A stretch of DNA of 64,000 nt from assembly GCA_020632595.1 (NCBI GenBank), contig JACKFF010000001.1, positions 806,001 through 870,000 of the forward strand, read 5' to 3'. Positions within the stretch are counted from its first letter, which is position 1; the number at the start of each line of letters is the position of its first letter. The notes beneath the pieces were generated by a model. It saw nothing but the letters and a program-made list of their open reading frames with translations, did not search any database and had not been told where the DNA came from. Source of the DNA: Nitrospiraceae bacterium (lineage in GTDB: Bacteria > Nitrospirota > Nitrospiria > Nitrospirales > UBA8639). Below, piece after piece: positions 44,595 through 53,986 of the stretch. The position numbers were made by a program, and so were the translations under genes.

Positions 44595-45542
44595 TTAGAC
44601 TTTGGAAACCTGAGAAGACGAGCCAACATGGAATGGGTCATGAGGTAAATCAGTCGAACCCATCGGGATATCAAAGATTCTCCAGCTCGTATCATGTCGC
44701 AACCGAGTAGAAGCCTGCCTGGCTTCTTCCTGAGTTCGGAAAATCCCAAATACAGTAGCTCCACTACCTGATAATAGTGCGGCTTGAGCCCCAAAGGAAA
44801 GCAGCGTGTCTTTAATGAATCCCAAAATCGGATAAAACGGAAACAACGGCGGTTCAAAATCATTTTCCATTATCCCGATCACTTCCTCCCAGGAAAGGCT
44901 CAATTCACGATTTATCCTCTTCGTAAATTCACCTAGAGGTTTGACGGCCTCCCGTTGGGAGGACAGCTGTTTATATGCCCATTTTGTCTGAATCGGAAAG
45001 CCGGGATTGACGAGAACGACCCACCGTTCGCCTTTGAGAGAACAGGCCTTCACTTCCTGGCCCCACCCCTGAACCACTGCACAAGGTGCGTTAAAAAAAA
45101 ATGGAATATCACTTCCGAGTGTGGCACCAGCCTCACACAAGTCAGATACGGTCCAATTTAACCCTAGCAATTGACTAAGGCCATACAGAGTGGCAGCGGC
45201 ATCACTACTCCCACCTCCCAGGCCGGCCGACAAGGGAATAACTTTGGTTAGCTCAATATCAACCCCTATATTCTTTTCAGAACGCTGAAGTACCAATTCA
45301 GCCGCCCGATAAACCAAATTTCCCTTATCCAAGGGTAACGGCGCATCTCCACACGTTAAGACAAGACCCTCCCGGTCAGGGTTAAGCCTAATTCGGAGGA
45401 GATCAAAGACATCGACCGTATGCATGAGAGACCACAAATTATGATACCCATTGGGCAATCGATCCAATACCCGAATCAACAGATTCACTTTGGCCGGTGC
45501 CCGCACCACGATTTCGGTCACAGATGTATCACTCCCACTCAT
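44595..45542 (-). CDS. ispE: 4-diphosphocytidyl-2-C-methyl-D-erythritol kinase
   Basis: GHMP-family kinase of the non-mevalonate isoprenoid pathway; 315 residues. APAKVNLLIRVLDRLPNGYH opens it and the ATP-binding loop is PLSAGLGGGSSDAAATL (about residue 100). LLSGSGATVFGIF is the C-terminal GHMP block. It follows pilC by 18 bases. Confidence 0.95.
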   Translation of the reverse strand: MSGSDTSVTEIVVRAPAKVNLLIRVLDRLPNGYHNLWSLMHTVDVFDLLRIRLNPDREGLVLTCGDAPLPLDKGNLVYRAAELVLQRSEKNIGVDIELTKVIPLSAGLGGGSSDAAATLYGLSQLLGLNWTVSDLCEAGATLGSDIPFFFNAPCAVVQGWGQEVKACSLKGERWVVLVNPGFPIQTKWAYKQLSSQREAVKPLGEFTKRINRELSLSWEEVIGIMENDFEPPLFPFYPILGFIKDTLLSFGAQAALLSGSGATVFGIFRTQEEARQASTRLRHDTSWRIFDIPMGSTDLPHDPFHVGSSSQVSKV

Positions 45543-45560
45543 GACGAAAAACCTCCAGAC

Positions 45561-46793
45561 TCACCCAATAACTGAACCGATAGAAAAAATGGGAAGATAC
45601 ATCGCTATAACGACAAGGGCAATCCCACAACCCACGACCAAGATGATAAAGGGCTCTAACACCGACGTTAAAGTGGCCACTGTTCGATCGACCTCTTGCT
45701 CAAAAAGATCCGCAATTTTTTCCAGCATAACATCCATGGAACCGGTTGATTCTCCCACTTTAATCATTTGGGGAACCATTGTGGGAAAAACCTGGCCAGC
45801 CCTCAAAGTCTCGGAGAGGGGTCGCCCATTTTGAATCGCTATGGCCGCCAGCTTGATGCTTTGCTCAAAGATTTTATTTCCAGTCACTGTGCCCGCCACA
45901 CCCAAGGCCGACAGCAACGGAACCCCACGACGAACTAAAAACCCCAATGTTCTGGAAAAACGCACCGTTGCCGCTTTTTGGATCACGGACCCAAAAAGGG
46001 GGACTCCTAACAGCCACCCATCAATGGCCTGTCGACTTTTCGGGTTTTTGAGGAACCACCGGATACCCATAACCAAACTTCCCCCAAATGCCGCCAACAG
46101 AAAAAAGTGATCCCGAACCCCCTCAGCCAGGTCAATCACCACTTGCGTCAACCAGGGAAGCGATTCGCCCATATCTTGGAATAAGCCCGAAAAAAGAGGG
46201 ACCACCCAAATCAGTAAAAAAACCAGGACAATCAACGCCACAGCCAGGAGCAAAGCCGGATACGCCAATCCGGAGAAAATTTTCGCCCGCAACTGAGCCT
46301 GTTTATCAAGGTACACTGCCAGTTGGGTCAAACTCTCGTCCAAGCGACCCGTCATCTCTCCTACTTCCACCATACTGCGGTAAAATTCATTAAAGACAGT
46401 TGGATTGCGCTTTAAGGCATGAGCCAACAAGGCTCCGCCCTCCACATCCTCTCGGATATGCTTAACCACTTGTTGCAAGGCCGGGTTTTCAGCTTCACTG
46501 GAGAGAATGTCCAGGCATTCCAACAGAGGCACACCCGCCCGAATCAAGGTTGCCAGCTGATGGGTAAAGACCACCAATTCTTTATTGCTCACGCCTCTCC
46601 AGTTCCACCGGCGGCTCCAGCTGGTCAGATGGCCACTGAGATTGAATACCCTTTCAGCTTTTTCCTGCAGACCGGTTACCAAGACGTCTTGCCTGCGAAG
46701 AAGCTGCAAAGCCTCACTGGAAGTAGCAGCCATTACTTCCCCGTGGACAGTCTGTCCATCCAAATTTTTGGCACGATATTCAAATCTCGGCAT
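45561..46793 (-). CDS. pilC: Type IV pilus inner-membrane platform protein PilC (GspF family)
   Basis: Inner-membrane core of type IV pilus or type II secretion machines; 410 residues. Two T2SSF domains are present: the first near residues 70-195 (LATLIRAGVPLLECLDIL, FYRSMVEVGEMTGRLDESL), the second near 275-400 (RTLGFLVRRGVPLLSALGV, VPQMIKVGESTGSMDVML). Three membrane helices separate and end them. It follows pilT by about 55 bases. Whether it serves pili or secretion is set by PilT next door, which favours pili. Confidence 0.92.
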   Translation of the reverse strand: MPRFEYRAKNLDGQTVHGEVMAATSSEALQLLRRQDVLVTGLQEKAERVFNLSGHLTSWSRRWNWRGVSNKELVVFTHQLATLIRAGVPLLECLDILSSEAENPALQQVVKHIREDVEGGALLAHALKRNPTVFNEFYRSMVEVGEMTGRLDESLTQLAVYLDKQAQLRAKIFSGLAYPALLLAVALIVLVFLLIWVVPLFSGLFQDMGESLPWLTQVVIDLAEGVRDHFFLLAAFGGSLVMGIRWFLKNPKSRQAIDGWLLGVPLFGSVIQKAATVRFSRTLGFLVRRGVPLLSALGVAGTVTGNKIFEQSIKLAAIAIQNGRPLSETLRAGQVFPTMVPQMIKVGESTGSMDVMLEKIADLFEQEVDRTVATLTSVLEPFIILVVGCGIALVVIAMYLPIFSIGSVIG

Positions 46794-46847
46794 TTCGAAT
46801 TATTGCTCACTTTTTCCGTGGAAGATCAAGAAGGCTCTCAATGACTT

Positions 46848-47960
46848 CTACATCCGAGGACGCAACCTGGCCAAGGACATCGCTCCAGGTCGCTCCCGAC
46901 CCGTGCGCTCCAGTAGCTTGGATAACTCATCAGGAAGAGTTGTGAGTCCCATAGCGAGTTCAGAGGATATCACTCCTTGGCCAGCCAAGTCGGCCAACGC
47001 TTGATTCATGGTTTGCATGCCATATTGAGCTTGTCCCGTTTGCATCATGGAATACATTTGATGGATCTTGTCTTCCCGAATCAGATTTCGTATGGCCGGA
47101 GAGGTAATCAGAATTTCCAAAGCCAGAACCCGGCCCCGTCCCTCTGAACGTGGCAAAAGCCTCTGTGCCAGAATACCTTCCAGCACCATCGACAACTGAA
47201 TACGAATTTCTTGTTGCTGATGGGAGGGAAACACCGAGATCAATCGTGTCAGCGTGTGAATCGCAGAATTCGTGTGCAAAGTGGCCACTGTAAGATGTCC
47301 GGTTTCAGCCATGGTGAGAGCCGCCTGAATGGTCTCGAGATCCCGCAATTCGCCCAAAAACACCACATCGGGATCCTGGCGTAAGATACCTTTCAGTGCA
47401 GATTGGAATTCCCGGACATCGGATCCCACTTCCATTTGAGATACCAAACTTTTTTTATGTGAATGTAGGATCTCAATGGGGTCTTCTAACGAAATAATAT
47501 GGGCAGGCCGCGCTTCATTTATATGATCCAACATTGAGGCCAATGTCGTACTTTTCCCGCTTCCGGTCGGCCCGGTTACCAAAATCAGCCCTTGGGGCTT
47601 TTTCATTAATTCCCCAATAATGGGTGGTAGCCCTAATTCTTCAAACGTCGGAATCTTCCCGGACACTGTTCGAATGGCCATGGCCAAGGATCCCTGCTGG
47701 GTATAGACATGGACCCGAAACCGACCGATAGCAGGCACGCTGTAGGCCCCATCCCAGGTTCCGGTCTTCATAACCTGTTGATGCTGGGCATCCGTCAACA
47801 GACTCGCGGTTAACTGAAACATGTCCTGGTTGGTCAATGGCGGAGACTCCATCGGGCGTAAATGTCCGTCCACCCGGAGGCGAGGCACACTGCCGGAAAC
47901 CAGGTGCAAATCCGATCCGCCCTGCCGGCACAATTCACCCAGGAGTTCAGTCAATTCCAT
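46848..47960 (-). CDS. pilT: Type IV pilus retraction ATPase PilT
   Basis: Hexameric motor that disassembles pili and drives twitching; 370 residues. Walker A VTGPTGSGKSTTLA (about residue 130), Asp box, Walker B VVFLGELRDLETIQAAL, and the His box VATLHTNSA are present. The C-terminal AIRNLIRE motif marks PilT rather than PilB. It is flanked by pilB and pilC. Confidence 0.95.
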   Translation of the reverse strand: MELTELLGELCRQGGSDLHLVSGSVPRLRVDGHLRPMESPPLTNQDMFQLTASLLTDAQHQQVMKTGTWDGAYSVPAIGRFRVHVYTQQGSLAMAIRTVSGKIPTFEELGLPPIIGELMKKPQGLILVTGPTGSGKSTTLASMLDHINEARPAHIISLEDPIEILHSHKKSLVSQMEVGSDVREFQSALKGILRQDPDVVFLGELRDLETIQAALTMAETGHLTVATLHTNSAIHTLTRLISVFPSHQQQEIRIQLSMVLEGILAQRLLPRSEGRGRVLALEILITSPAIRNLIREDKIHQMYSMMQTGQAQYGMQTMNQALADLAGQGVISSELAMGLTTLPDELSKLLERTGRERPGAMSLARLRPRM

Positions 47961-47987
47961 TGAGCATCCGTTCCTCTTCAGACGTCC

Positions 47988-49811
47988 TTACACAAAAGCA
48001 TCAGATCTCGTTTCCGCAAACACCTCACTAACGGTCGTCAAGCCACCTTGAACCGCCGCCAGCCCCGCTTGTCTAAGTGTGCGAAATCCTTCGCCTATCG
48101 AACAGTTGATCAAGTCATTCGTCGAGGCCCGTGCCAAAATTTTTTCATGCAGCCCTTCAAAAATAGGCAGGGTCTCAAATAAGGCCATGCGTCCTTTAAA
48201 TCCGGTCTGGTGGCAAAACACACACCCACGCCCTTTCATCGCCTGAACCGACCCGAGCACATGCTCTTCAAACCCCAGCTCCCGCAGCTGAAATTGAGAT
48301 ACCGGCTCCAGCTCCCGACAATGATCACAAATTTTCCGCACTAATCGTTGGCCCACAATGAGTGAGACGGCGGAAGACACCAAAAACGGCTCAATGCTCA
48401 TATCGATGAGCCGGGTAATCGCCCCTGGGGCATTCATGGTATGCAGAGTTGAAAGAACTCGATGGCCAGTCAAAGAAGCCTGAATTGCGATTTGCGCGGT
48501 TTCTCGATCACGAATTTCCCCCACCATCATGACGTCAGGATCCTGGCGCAAAAAAGCACGCAACCCGGCCGCAAAATTCAATCCAATCTCTTCATGAATT
48601 TGCATCTGATTGATGCCCTGGATTTGGTATTCCACGGGATCTTCGACAGTGACAATATTCATCTGAGGAGTATTCAAAAATTGTAACGCGCTATAGAGGG
48701 TTGTTGTCTTCCCGCTCCCCGTAGGCCCTGTCACCAGGATCATCCCATAAGGATTTTCCAAAGCCGTCGTCAACCGGTCCAAATCAGGCTGGTTAAGCCC
48801 GATATTGGTTAAATGTAACGCCAGCCCTGACTGATTCAAGAGACGCAGGACCGCTTTTTCGCCAAATAAACAGGGCAGAATGGCCACTCGAATATCAACA
48901 TGGGGAACCCCCTCTATCTTCATCCGTCCATCCTGGGGTAACCGACGCTCCGCAATATCCAGATCGGAAAGAATTTTCACCCTGGCGAGTAATGCCTGAT
49001 GAAGGTCTTTAGGCAAATTTTGAATCGGGCACAAGACACCATCCAACCGAAAGCGAACCCGGATCATAGTCTCCATCGGCTCAATATGAATATCACTCGC
49101 CTCCATTTCAATGGCCTGCCGCACAAGCCCATTCACAACCTCCACAGCTGAAGAATCTTTATCAATTTTGACATGACGCTTCACGCCAGATATTTCTGCT
49201 TTATCCTGAAGAATTATGGATCTTTCTTGATCACGCAAACCGTTAGCAGAGGCACAGACAGGGCCAACAGGCGTTCCCATCGAATTGGGTGAAATGCGGT
49301 CGCCATTTCCCCGGTTTTTGAAAGTACCCTCCTCATCTTTTTGCATGGGTTCGGTGGGTGAGGAAGATTTTTCTGGACCCTGGCCATACACATGGGAGAT
49401 CGCCGTCCGTAAATCCGATTCGGTTGCTACCATGGGGATGATGTGCAACCCTGTCCGGAATCGCAAATCATCCAACAAAGAAGCATTCGTGGGGTCGGCC
49501 ATAGCCAGACTCAGTCGTGAAGTGGTTTTCCGAATCGGCAAAACGAGGTGCCGGCGGACCACGTCATAAGGAACCAATCCCCGAAGACTCCCGTCAATCG
49601 AGCACGTAGACAATTCTACGGTGGCAACTCCATAGTGCTGGCTGAGAAACGCTAATAAGGTAGATTCAGACAGAACCCCCATCCGAACCAGAATGCTCCC
49701 AAGACGCCCTCCTTCTCCCTGCTGAATATCAAGCGCCTGAGACAAATCATCTGAGGAGATCACTTTCGCATCCACTAACTGTAGGCCGACCCGCTCTCGA
49801 TTCAACTGCAT
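47988..49811 (-). CDS. pilB: Type IV pilus assembly ATPase PilB (GspE family)
   Basis: Extension motor of the pilus; 607 residues. An N-terminal GspE/MshE-like domain (LGSILVRMGVLSESTLLAFL) is followed by a linker and the ATPase core: DIHIEPMETMIRVRFRLDG, Walker A VTGPTGSGKTTTLYS, DPDVMMVGEIRDRETA and STLHTMNAPGA. Four zinc cysteines are in CDHC and CVFC. It starts the pilB-pilT-pilC run directly after pgsA. No pilin or secretin genes are in view, so a GspE function remains possible. Confidence 0.93.
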   Translation of the reverse strand: MQLNRERVGLQLVDAKVISSDDLSQALDIQQGEGGRLGSILVRMGVLSESTLLAFLSQHYGVATVELSTCSIDGSLRGLVPYDVVRRHLVLPIRKTTSRLSLAMADPTNASLLDDLRFRTGLHIIPMVATESDLRTAISHVYGQGPEKSSSPTEPMQKDEEGTFKNRGNGDRISPNSMGTPVGPVCASANGLRDQERSIILQDKAEISGVKRHVKIDKDSSAVEVVNGLVRQAIEMEASDIHIEPMETMIRVRFRLDGVLCPIQNLPKDLHQALLARVKILSDLDIAERRLPQDGRMKIEGVPHVDIRVAILPCLFGEKAVLRLLNQSGLALHLTNIGLNQPDLDRLTTALENPYGMILVTGPTGSGKTTTLYSALQFLNTPQMNIVTVEDPVEYQIQGINQMQIHEEIGLNFAAGLRAFLRQDPDVMMVGEIRDRETAQIAIQASLTGHRVLSTLHTMNAPGAITRLIDMSIEPFLVSSAVSLIVGQRLVRKICDHCRELEPVSQFQLRELGFEEHVLGSVQAMKGRGCVFCHQTGFKGRMALFETLPIFEGLHEKILARASTNDLINCSIGEGFRTLRQAGLAAVQGGLTTVSEVFAETRSDAFV

Positions 49812-49820
49812 CCTCCTGTT

Positions 49821-50399
49821 TTAGCCTTCTTTCTTGCCCGAGGAATTGAGCCGTTGAATTCCCCGAAATAGATAATGCACTCCAGAACCAGTCGTCAGGA
49901 TCACCATTACCGTGAGAAAAGGAATAATGCTTGCGGAAGGAACACGCCCGGTCGCAAAGAGCAGTACTATGATGACATAGCAAATTTGGGCAAAAGTGGT
50001 ACCCTTTCCCAGCCAGGTGGGAGTAATATCGATGTCGATTTCCGTTAAATTGGCCAATATAGTCCCCGTGAGGAGAATGGCATCACGACTCACCACAAGA
50101 ATCACCGCCCAGATCGGGATAAAATGGAGAACAGATAAGGTTACAATGGCCGACATGAGGAGTAATTTGTCAGCCAGAGGATCGAGATACTCGCCGAGGC
50201 GAGTGCGCTGATCAGTGATACGGGCAATGGCCCCATCCAGGCCATCCGTCACCGCCGCGACTAATAATGTCACGAGGGCATAATCATAGTATTCGTAGAG
50301 CAAAAACCCCACGAAGACCGGAACAAGGAGAATTCTGAGGACTGTGAGACTGTTAGGAAGGTTGATTGGAATGTCGGCACCCGATGACTCGCGGACCAT
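49821..50399 (-). CDS. pgsA: CDP-alcohol phosphatidyltransferase, probably PGP synthase
   Basis: Membrane enzyme joining CDP-diacylglycerol to an alcohol, most likely glycerol-3-phosphate; 192 residues. The signature DGLDGAIARITDQRTRLG-EYLDPLADK matches DG(x)2AR(x)8G(x)3D(x)3D. NLPNSLTVLRILLVPVFVGF at the start and several membrane helices are typical of PgsA. It lies upstream of pilB in the same direction. Confidence 0.88.
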   Translation of the reverse strand: MVRESSGADIPINLPNSLTVLRILLVPVFVGFLLYEYYDYALVTLLVAAVTDGLDGAIARITDQRTRLGEYLDPLADKLLLMSAIVTLSVLHFIPIWAVILVVSRDAILLTGTILANLTEIDIDITPTWLGKGTTFAQICYVIIVLLFATGRVPSASIIPFLTVMVILTTGSGVHYLFRGIQRLNSSGKKEG

Positions 50400-50467
50400 T
50401 TCGCCACAACCCCTTTCTCACAAACGTATTTTTCCTAAGCGTAGGGAAGGTTACGTTGGGATTCTGA

Positions 50468-50881
50468 GTGAAGTCAACCACGCTTGCGACCCTCATCGAG
50501 GCGGCCTATAATCCATTTCCACAAAAGGAAAAAATACCGCCACCCATCGTTAAGCCGGAGCCAGAGCACATGACATCGCTTCCCTTATCCTTTCGAGTCA
50601 GAAATGCCGTCGTGGAAAAGCATCAATTGGAGGGCATGGATCCTAGCGACCGATATTTCAATCGAATGATCCCCATTAAACGGGTGGAACGCGGATACTC
50701 GGGAACGGTCATGTATGAAGCCCTCAATCTCCAGTCCCAGGTCTATCGAACCGTGCAGGAAAGCCTGAAGGACCTTATCGATCAACTTCGGGAATTAGGT
50801 TTTACCACCATGCGCACCCGCCTCAATTTCAAAGGCCAACAATACCTGGCGGAAAAAGAAACCTGGGTTGAATATCCGTAA
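50468..50881 (+). CDS. Conserved hypothetical protein
   Basis: A 137-residue soluble protein from a GTG start, divergent from pgsA. A Pro/Glu-rich stretch (residues 18-33) precedes a compact part: RVRNAVVEKHQLEGMDPSDR, MIPIKRVERGYSGTVMYEA and LIDQLRELGFTTMRTRLNF. No signal peptide, membrane helix or known motif was seen. Codon use looks real and the frame is clean. Function unknown. Confidence 0.65.
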   Translation: MKSTTLATLIEAAYNPFPQKEKIPPPIVKPEPEHMTSLPLSFRVRNAVVEKHQLEGMDPSDRYFNRMIPIKRVERGYSGTVMYEALNLQSQVYRTVQESLKDLIDQLRELGFTTMRTRLNFKGQQYLAEKETWVEYP

Positions 50882-51952
50882 GCCAAATCTTGGGGCTCAA
50901 ACCAAACCACATCATGAGGACCTTTATATTTCAGAACCCCCCTCTCGATCACCGACATTAGCCACTTGTTTCTTCATCCGTTGGGGGAGTTGTCGCCACC
51001 GCACTCAGAGCCGAACGGCCTGGACGAACTCCCATAGAAGTCTTCGTGCAACGCCAGCTCCTCAAAGAACAATAGATGACGCGTGACCAACGCCTGAGCT
51101 AGACGATCTCCGGTGAACGAAATAAGGAGCTGCCTGACACCTCCCTTCGCTTCCGGATCTCACCCGAAGCATGGACGGTGCCACCAAACTGCTCGACGAC
51201 ATCCACAGCTGGACCATAAACCGTTGATTTGGGAGGTCCGCTTCAACACTCCTCTGCTCTGCCCGTCTACACTGGGGCCACCTACCCCTTGCGCTTCACG
51301 GGAAGATAGGCCTCCCCGCCAGCTCCCCGGGTAGGGCAAAAGATTTTGCCGAATTCATGCGTTGCTCACCACACGGGTTGCCCGGCAATCCCGCCTAGAT
51401 AACCCAGACCCTTCGCGCCCTAATCGTTCAATCGGTTCCTTACCAGGATCGACCGCTCCACTCCTGTACACCCCATTGAGCCGATTCTCATTCGAGTCCG
51501 TATTGGTGGTACCGCCGATATCGAGTGTCTGCCAGGCTTAAAGTACGAAATACCCTGCTGCCTAACGAGTTGTAAGGCTCCTCCGCTAAAGTCGGGGAAA
51601 AAACTTTGTCGTGCCCCCACTTCTCACCTCATTCGGGTTGAAGCTTGACACTCTCGCGAATGTCTGGTTTATTTGGACCACTTCAGACTCTGTTTAATCC
51701 GACTTTTCTTTAACCGCACCAAGTCTTAACGCCAAGCTACCCCTCCTTGTCCCCTCGAAACCAGTTAACCCCAAGTGGCAAGATTCATCTGTCATATGCT
51801 CTTCCTTCCGCTTTGTTCTCCTCTATCTTTTCAGACATTTTTCTGGTTAATTCATCTAAACCGGCACGTCAAAAAATGACAAACCTCAGAAAAAGTCGCA
51901 TCTTCAATCATAATGGGGCAATAAATTCATAACACCTCAAAGGAGCGCCACC
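50882..51952. other. Gene-poor kilobase upstream of the MscS gene, possible decayed sequence
   Basis: No credible full gene on either strand. A short plus-strand piece around 50975-51076 reads like coding sequence (GGVVATALRAERPGRTPIEVF, cut here to ATALRAERPGRTPIEVF) and stops at TAG. A minus-strand frame between about 51070 and 51380 stays open across one TGA. Neither resembles a family I know. The sequence may be remnants of transferred DNA. A good plus-strand promoter lies at 51645-51673. Confidence 0.5.
51645..51673 (+). promoter_or_regulatory. Candidate promoter facing the MscS gene
   Basis: Perfect TTGACA (51645-51650), 17-base spacer, TTTATT (51668-51673). It would give a leader of about 270 bases before the MscS-family ATG at 51953, or serve an unannotated RNA. 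Confidence 0.45.
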
Positions 51953-52834
51953 ATGGATCTTTCAACGGTCCTGAACGGATTGGATCACTTTTTCACCTAT
52001 CCCTTATTCACCATCAATCAGACCCCGATTACCCTCTCGTCTCTGGCGTTTTTTGTGTTCATCATGAGTGGCTTTATGATCATCAACACCCTGATACGAC
52101 GTTTTCTGATGGACCAATTACTCAAACGCTCCAAGATGCCCAAGGCGACACAATACACCTTAACCCGGATTATTCAATACTTCCTGATTCTTATCGGAAC
52201 CGTGATTGCCTTTCAAGTTATCGGCGTCGACCTGAGCGGGCTTGTCGTCATTTTTGGATTTCTCTCCGTCGGAATTGGATTCGGCCTGCAAAATCTGACG
52301 TCCAATTTCATCGCGGGACTCATGTTGCTGTTCGAACAACACATCCAGATCGGGGACCGCATCACCGTGGGAGACACTGAGGGAGATGTCGCAGAAATCA
52401 ACATTCGATCCACCACCATTCGCTCTCTGAACAACGTGGCCATCGTTGTACCCAACTCCGAATTTATCTCCTCCACGGTTATCAACTGGTCGCACGGTGA
52501 CCCTAAAACCCGTTTAGAGATTGAGGTGGGAGTTTCTTACAATTCAGATTTAGACAAAGTAATCAGTTCGCTTTTGGAAGCGGCAAAAGAAAACCCTATG
52601 GTGTTACCCCACCCAGAACCGAAGGCCTGGCTGATGGGTTTCGGAGATTCCGCCTGGAACATGCGTTTATTAGCCTGGGTGGAAGATCCACAAGGCAGAA
52701 GACAGGTTCAATCCGATATTAATTGCGCCATCGTCAGGAAGTTTCGGAAGAATGGTGTCGAAATTCCTTTCCCTCAAAGAGATCTTCATGTCCGAACCTC
52801 CGTTCCTTTGTCCATCTCATCCTTATCGACCTGA
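51953..52834 (+). CDS. MscS-family mechanosensitive ion channel
   Basis: Small-conductance mechanosensitive channel, 293 residues, protecting cells from osmotic downshock. Three membrane helices lie near residues 28-48, 70-92 and 95-130. The pore helix with LVVIFGFLSVGIGFGLQNLTSNFIAG (here LSVGIGFGLQNLTSNF) is the MscS signature. The beta domain follows (FEQHIQIGDRITVGDTEGDV, STTIRSLNNVAIVVPNSEF), then the alpha/beta C-terminal domain. AAAGGAGCG precedes the ATG. It opens the membrane-homeostasis island. Confidence 0.92.
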   Translation: MDLSTVLNGLDHFFTYPLFTINQTPITLSSLAFFVFIMSGFMIINTLIRRFLMDQLLKRSKMPKATQYTLTRIIQYFLILIGTVIAFQVIGVDLSGLVVIFGFLSVGIGFGLQNLTSNFIAGLMLLFEQHIQIGDRITVGDTEGDVAEINIRSTTIRSLNNVAIVVPNSEFISSTVINWSHGDPKTRLEIEVGVSYNSDLDKVISSLLEAAKENPMVLPHPEPKAWLMGFGDSAWNMRLLAWVEDPQGRRQVQSDINCAIVRKFRKNGVEIPFPQRDLHVRTSVPLSISSLST

Positions 52835-53288
52835 ACAGAGGGCTTAGACCTCAATCGGAGCAGGAAGGCCTCCCACGGCTTTGGGCATTGTCTGGAGTTA
52901 CTCCTCTTGCAAACCACTTCCACATTACTCCATAGCATTTGAGAAGCTCTCACAGCATTGCTAGAATGACACCAGGCTGAGAGGCCCCCAAAAAATGTAG
53001 ACATCACAGGTGATCCTCTTGCCCCGGTTTGAAATGTTTCAATCATTCTTTCATATGTGGCCTTATGAACATTCAAGTGACAACGATCTAGGCGCCATCC
53101 ACGATATCTCCAAAAATTGAAGCACTTCCTCTCCAAGTAAACGAAAGTTCTACGCGACATGACCGGAGAAACACCCTATGTGACTGGGGATCGTTCATTT
53201 GCACGCAGGAAAATTCGTCTTTCGCAGAGTCTTCCTTTAAAAAAGGAAGGGGCACAATAGTCCTTCTGTAACCGCGGAGAAGACGTGA
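52835..53288. other. Gap between two plus-strand genes, no supported gene
   Basis: A minus-strand frame (52786-53160) overlaps the MscS end, has unusual composition and resembles no protein, so it is not called. A perfect inverted repeat CTTCCTTT/AAAGGAAG lies at 53231-53249, about 40 bases before the next ATG. Confidence 0.55.
53231..53249. repeat. Short perfect inverted repeat upstream of the 53289 gene
   Basis: Eight-base arms CTTCCTTT and AAAGGAAG around a three-base A loop. It may be an operator or a small hairpin; the strands do not favour a terminator because no T-run follows. Confidence 0.35.
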
Positions 53289-53762
53289 ATGAAATCCTTG
53301 ATGGTCTACATATCGGTGTTTGTCTTAGGAGTAGGATTGGGTTTAGGGGCACCGTTTCTTGCCGCCCGATATGCCCAACCCTATATACCCCAATTCCTTC
53401 AAGAAGCGGTCCATCCTCTGACCGGGACGGTCACACATAAGGAACGCCAGCAGGACCGATTGTTAATGACTGTCACCACGCGAGATGGCACCATCCTTGC
53501 CACCTTTAGGAAACAGGTTCCAGAGATTGACCTGCTTGTCGAAGAACAGGATTCTGTGACGTTGGACGTCAAGCAATACGAACCTTTTGTGACTGACCCC
53601 CCAGTCATTAAAGTCAACAAACTCACACGGCCGGTCCCCGAACCGGCCCAACCCTCATCCACAATCGAACCCGAACCTCTGCCGGACTCTCCGTTGAACC
53701 AGGTCCCCGCATCAGAAGAAACATCTGAGAACACAGAACCTTCTCATCTCCCTCTCAATTAA
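53289..53762 (+). CDS. Membrane-anchored hypothetical protein
   Basis: A 157-residue protein. Residues 5-28 are a signal-anchor helix (MVYISVFVLGVGLGLGAPFL). The middle (LTGTVTHKERQQDRLLMTVTT, ATFRKQVPEIDLLVEEQDSVTLD cut here to EIDLLVEEQDSVTLD) is beta-rich and resembles a small OB-like domain. The C-terminal 45 residues are Pro/Glu/Ser-rich. GGAG lies nine bases before the ATG. Its stop overlaps the next ATG (TAATG). Function unknown; the location suggests a role with the neighbouring channels. Confidence 0.65.
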   Translation: MKSLMVYISVFVLGVGLGLGAPFLAARYAQPYIPQFLQEAVHPLTGTVTHKERQQDRLLMTVTTRDGTILATFRKQVPEIDLLVEEQDSVTLDVKQYEPFVTDPPVIKVNKLTRPVPEPAQPSSTIEPEPLPDSPLNQVPASEETSENTEPSHLPLN

Positions 53763-53860
53763 TGGTTGAGGGCCCAGGGGAAGAGAAAACCCCAAGTGAT
53801 AACATGTGGGCGCAACGCCGCCAAATGCCACTCCGGCAAGGACATGCTCTCTCAGAATGA
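53762..53860 (+). CDS. Possible 32-residue coupled mini-gene
   Basis: An ATG at 53762 overlaps the previous stop as TAATG, and its own stop overlaps the next ATG as ATGA. The 32-residue product (MVEGPGEEKTPSDN, then WAQRRQMPLRQGHALSE) is polar and has no known motif. The double coupling is the only support; it may just pass ribosomes from one gene to the next. Confidence 0.35.
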   Translation: MVEGPGEEKTPSDNMWAQRRQMPLRQGHALSE

Positions 53861-53973
53861 TCGAACGCCACGTGACACTTGTCGACCCAGCCGGCGCCAT
53901 AAGGAATATCGTCTCTCTGATCGTTCAGCTCATTGTCGGAATGTTTACCGTATTTCTGCTTATTTATTTCTAA
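53857..53973 (+). CDS. 38-residue single-span membrane mini-protein
   Basis: Reads MIERHVTLVDPAGAIRN followed by a hydrophobic helix (IVSLIVQLIVGMFTVFLLIYF is shortened here to IVQLIVGMFTVFLLIYF) that ends the protein. It starts by ATGA overlap and its stop codon is followed directly by AGGAGG, the ribosome binding site of the channel gene at 53987. A tail-anchored peptide in front of a channel gene suggests a small regulator or subunit, which is inference. Confidence 0.55.
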   Translation: MIERHVTLVDPAGAIRNIVSLIVQLIVGMFTVFLLIYF

Positions 53974-53986
53974 GGAGGTCAATCCC

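Noticed and set aside
50882..51952. Group II intron or reverse transcriptase remnant
   Set aside because: Some stretches recalled intron sequence, but no domain V hairpin or reverse transcriptase motif could be found.
52786..53160. Minus-strand frame of 124 codons between two plus-strand genes
   Set aside because: It overlaps the MscS gene end, is rich in Arg, Cys and Trp, lacks a ribosome binding site and resembles no family.
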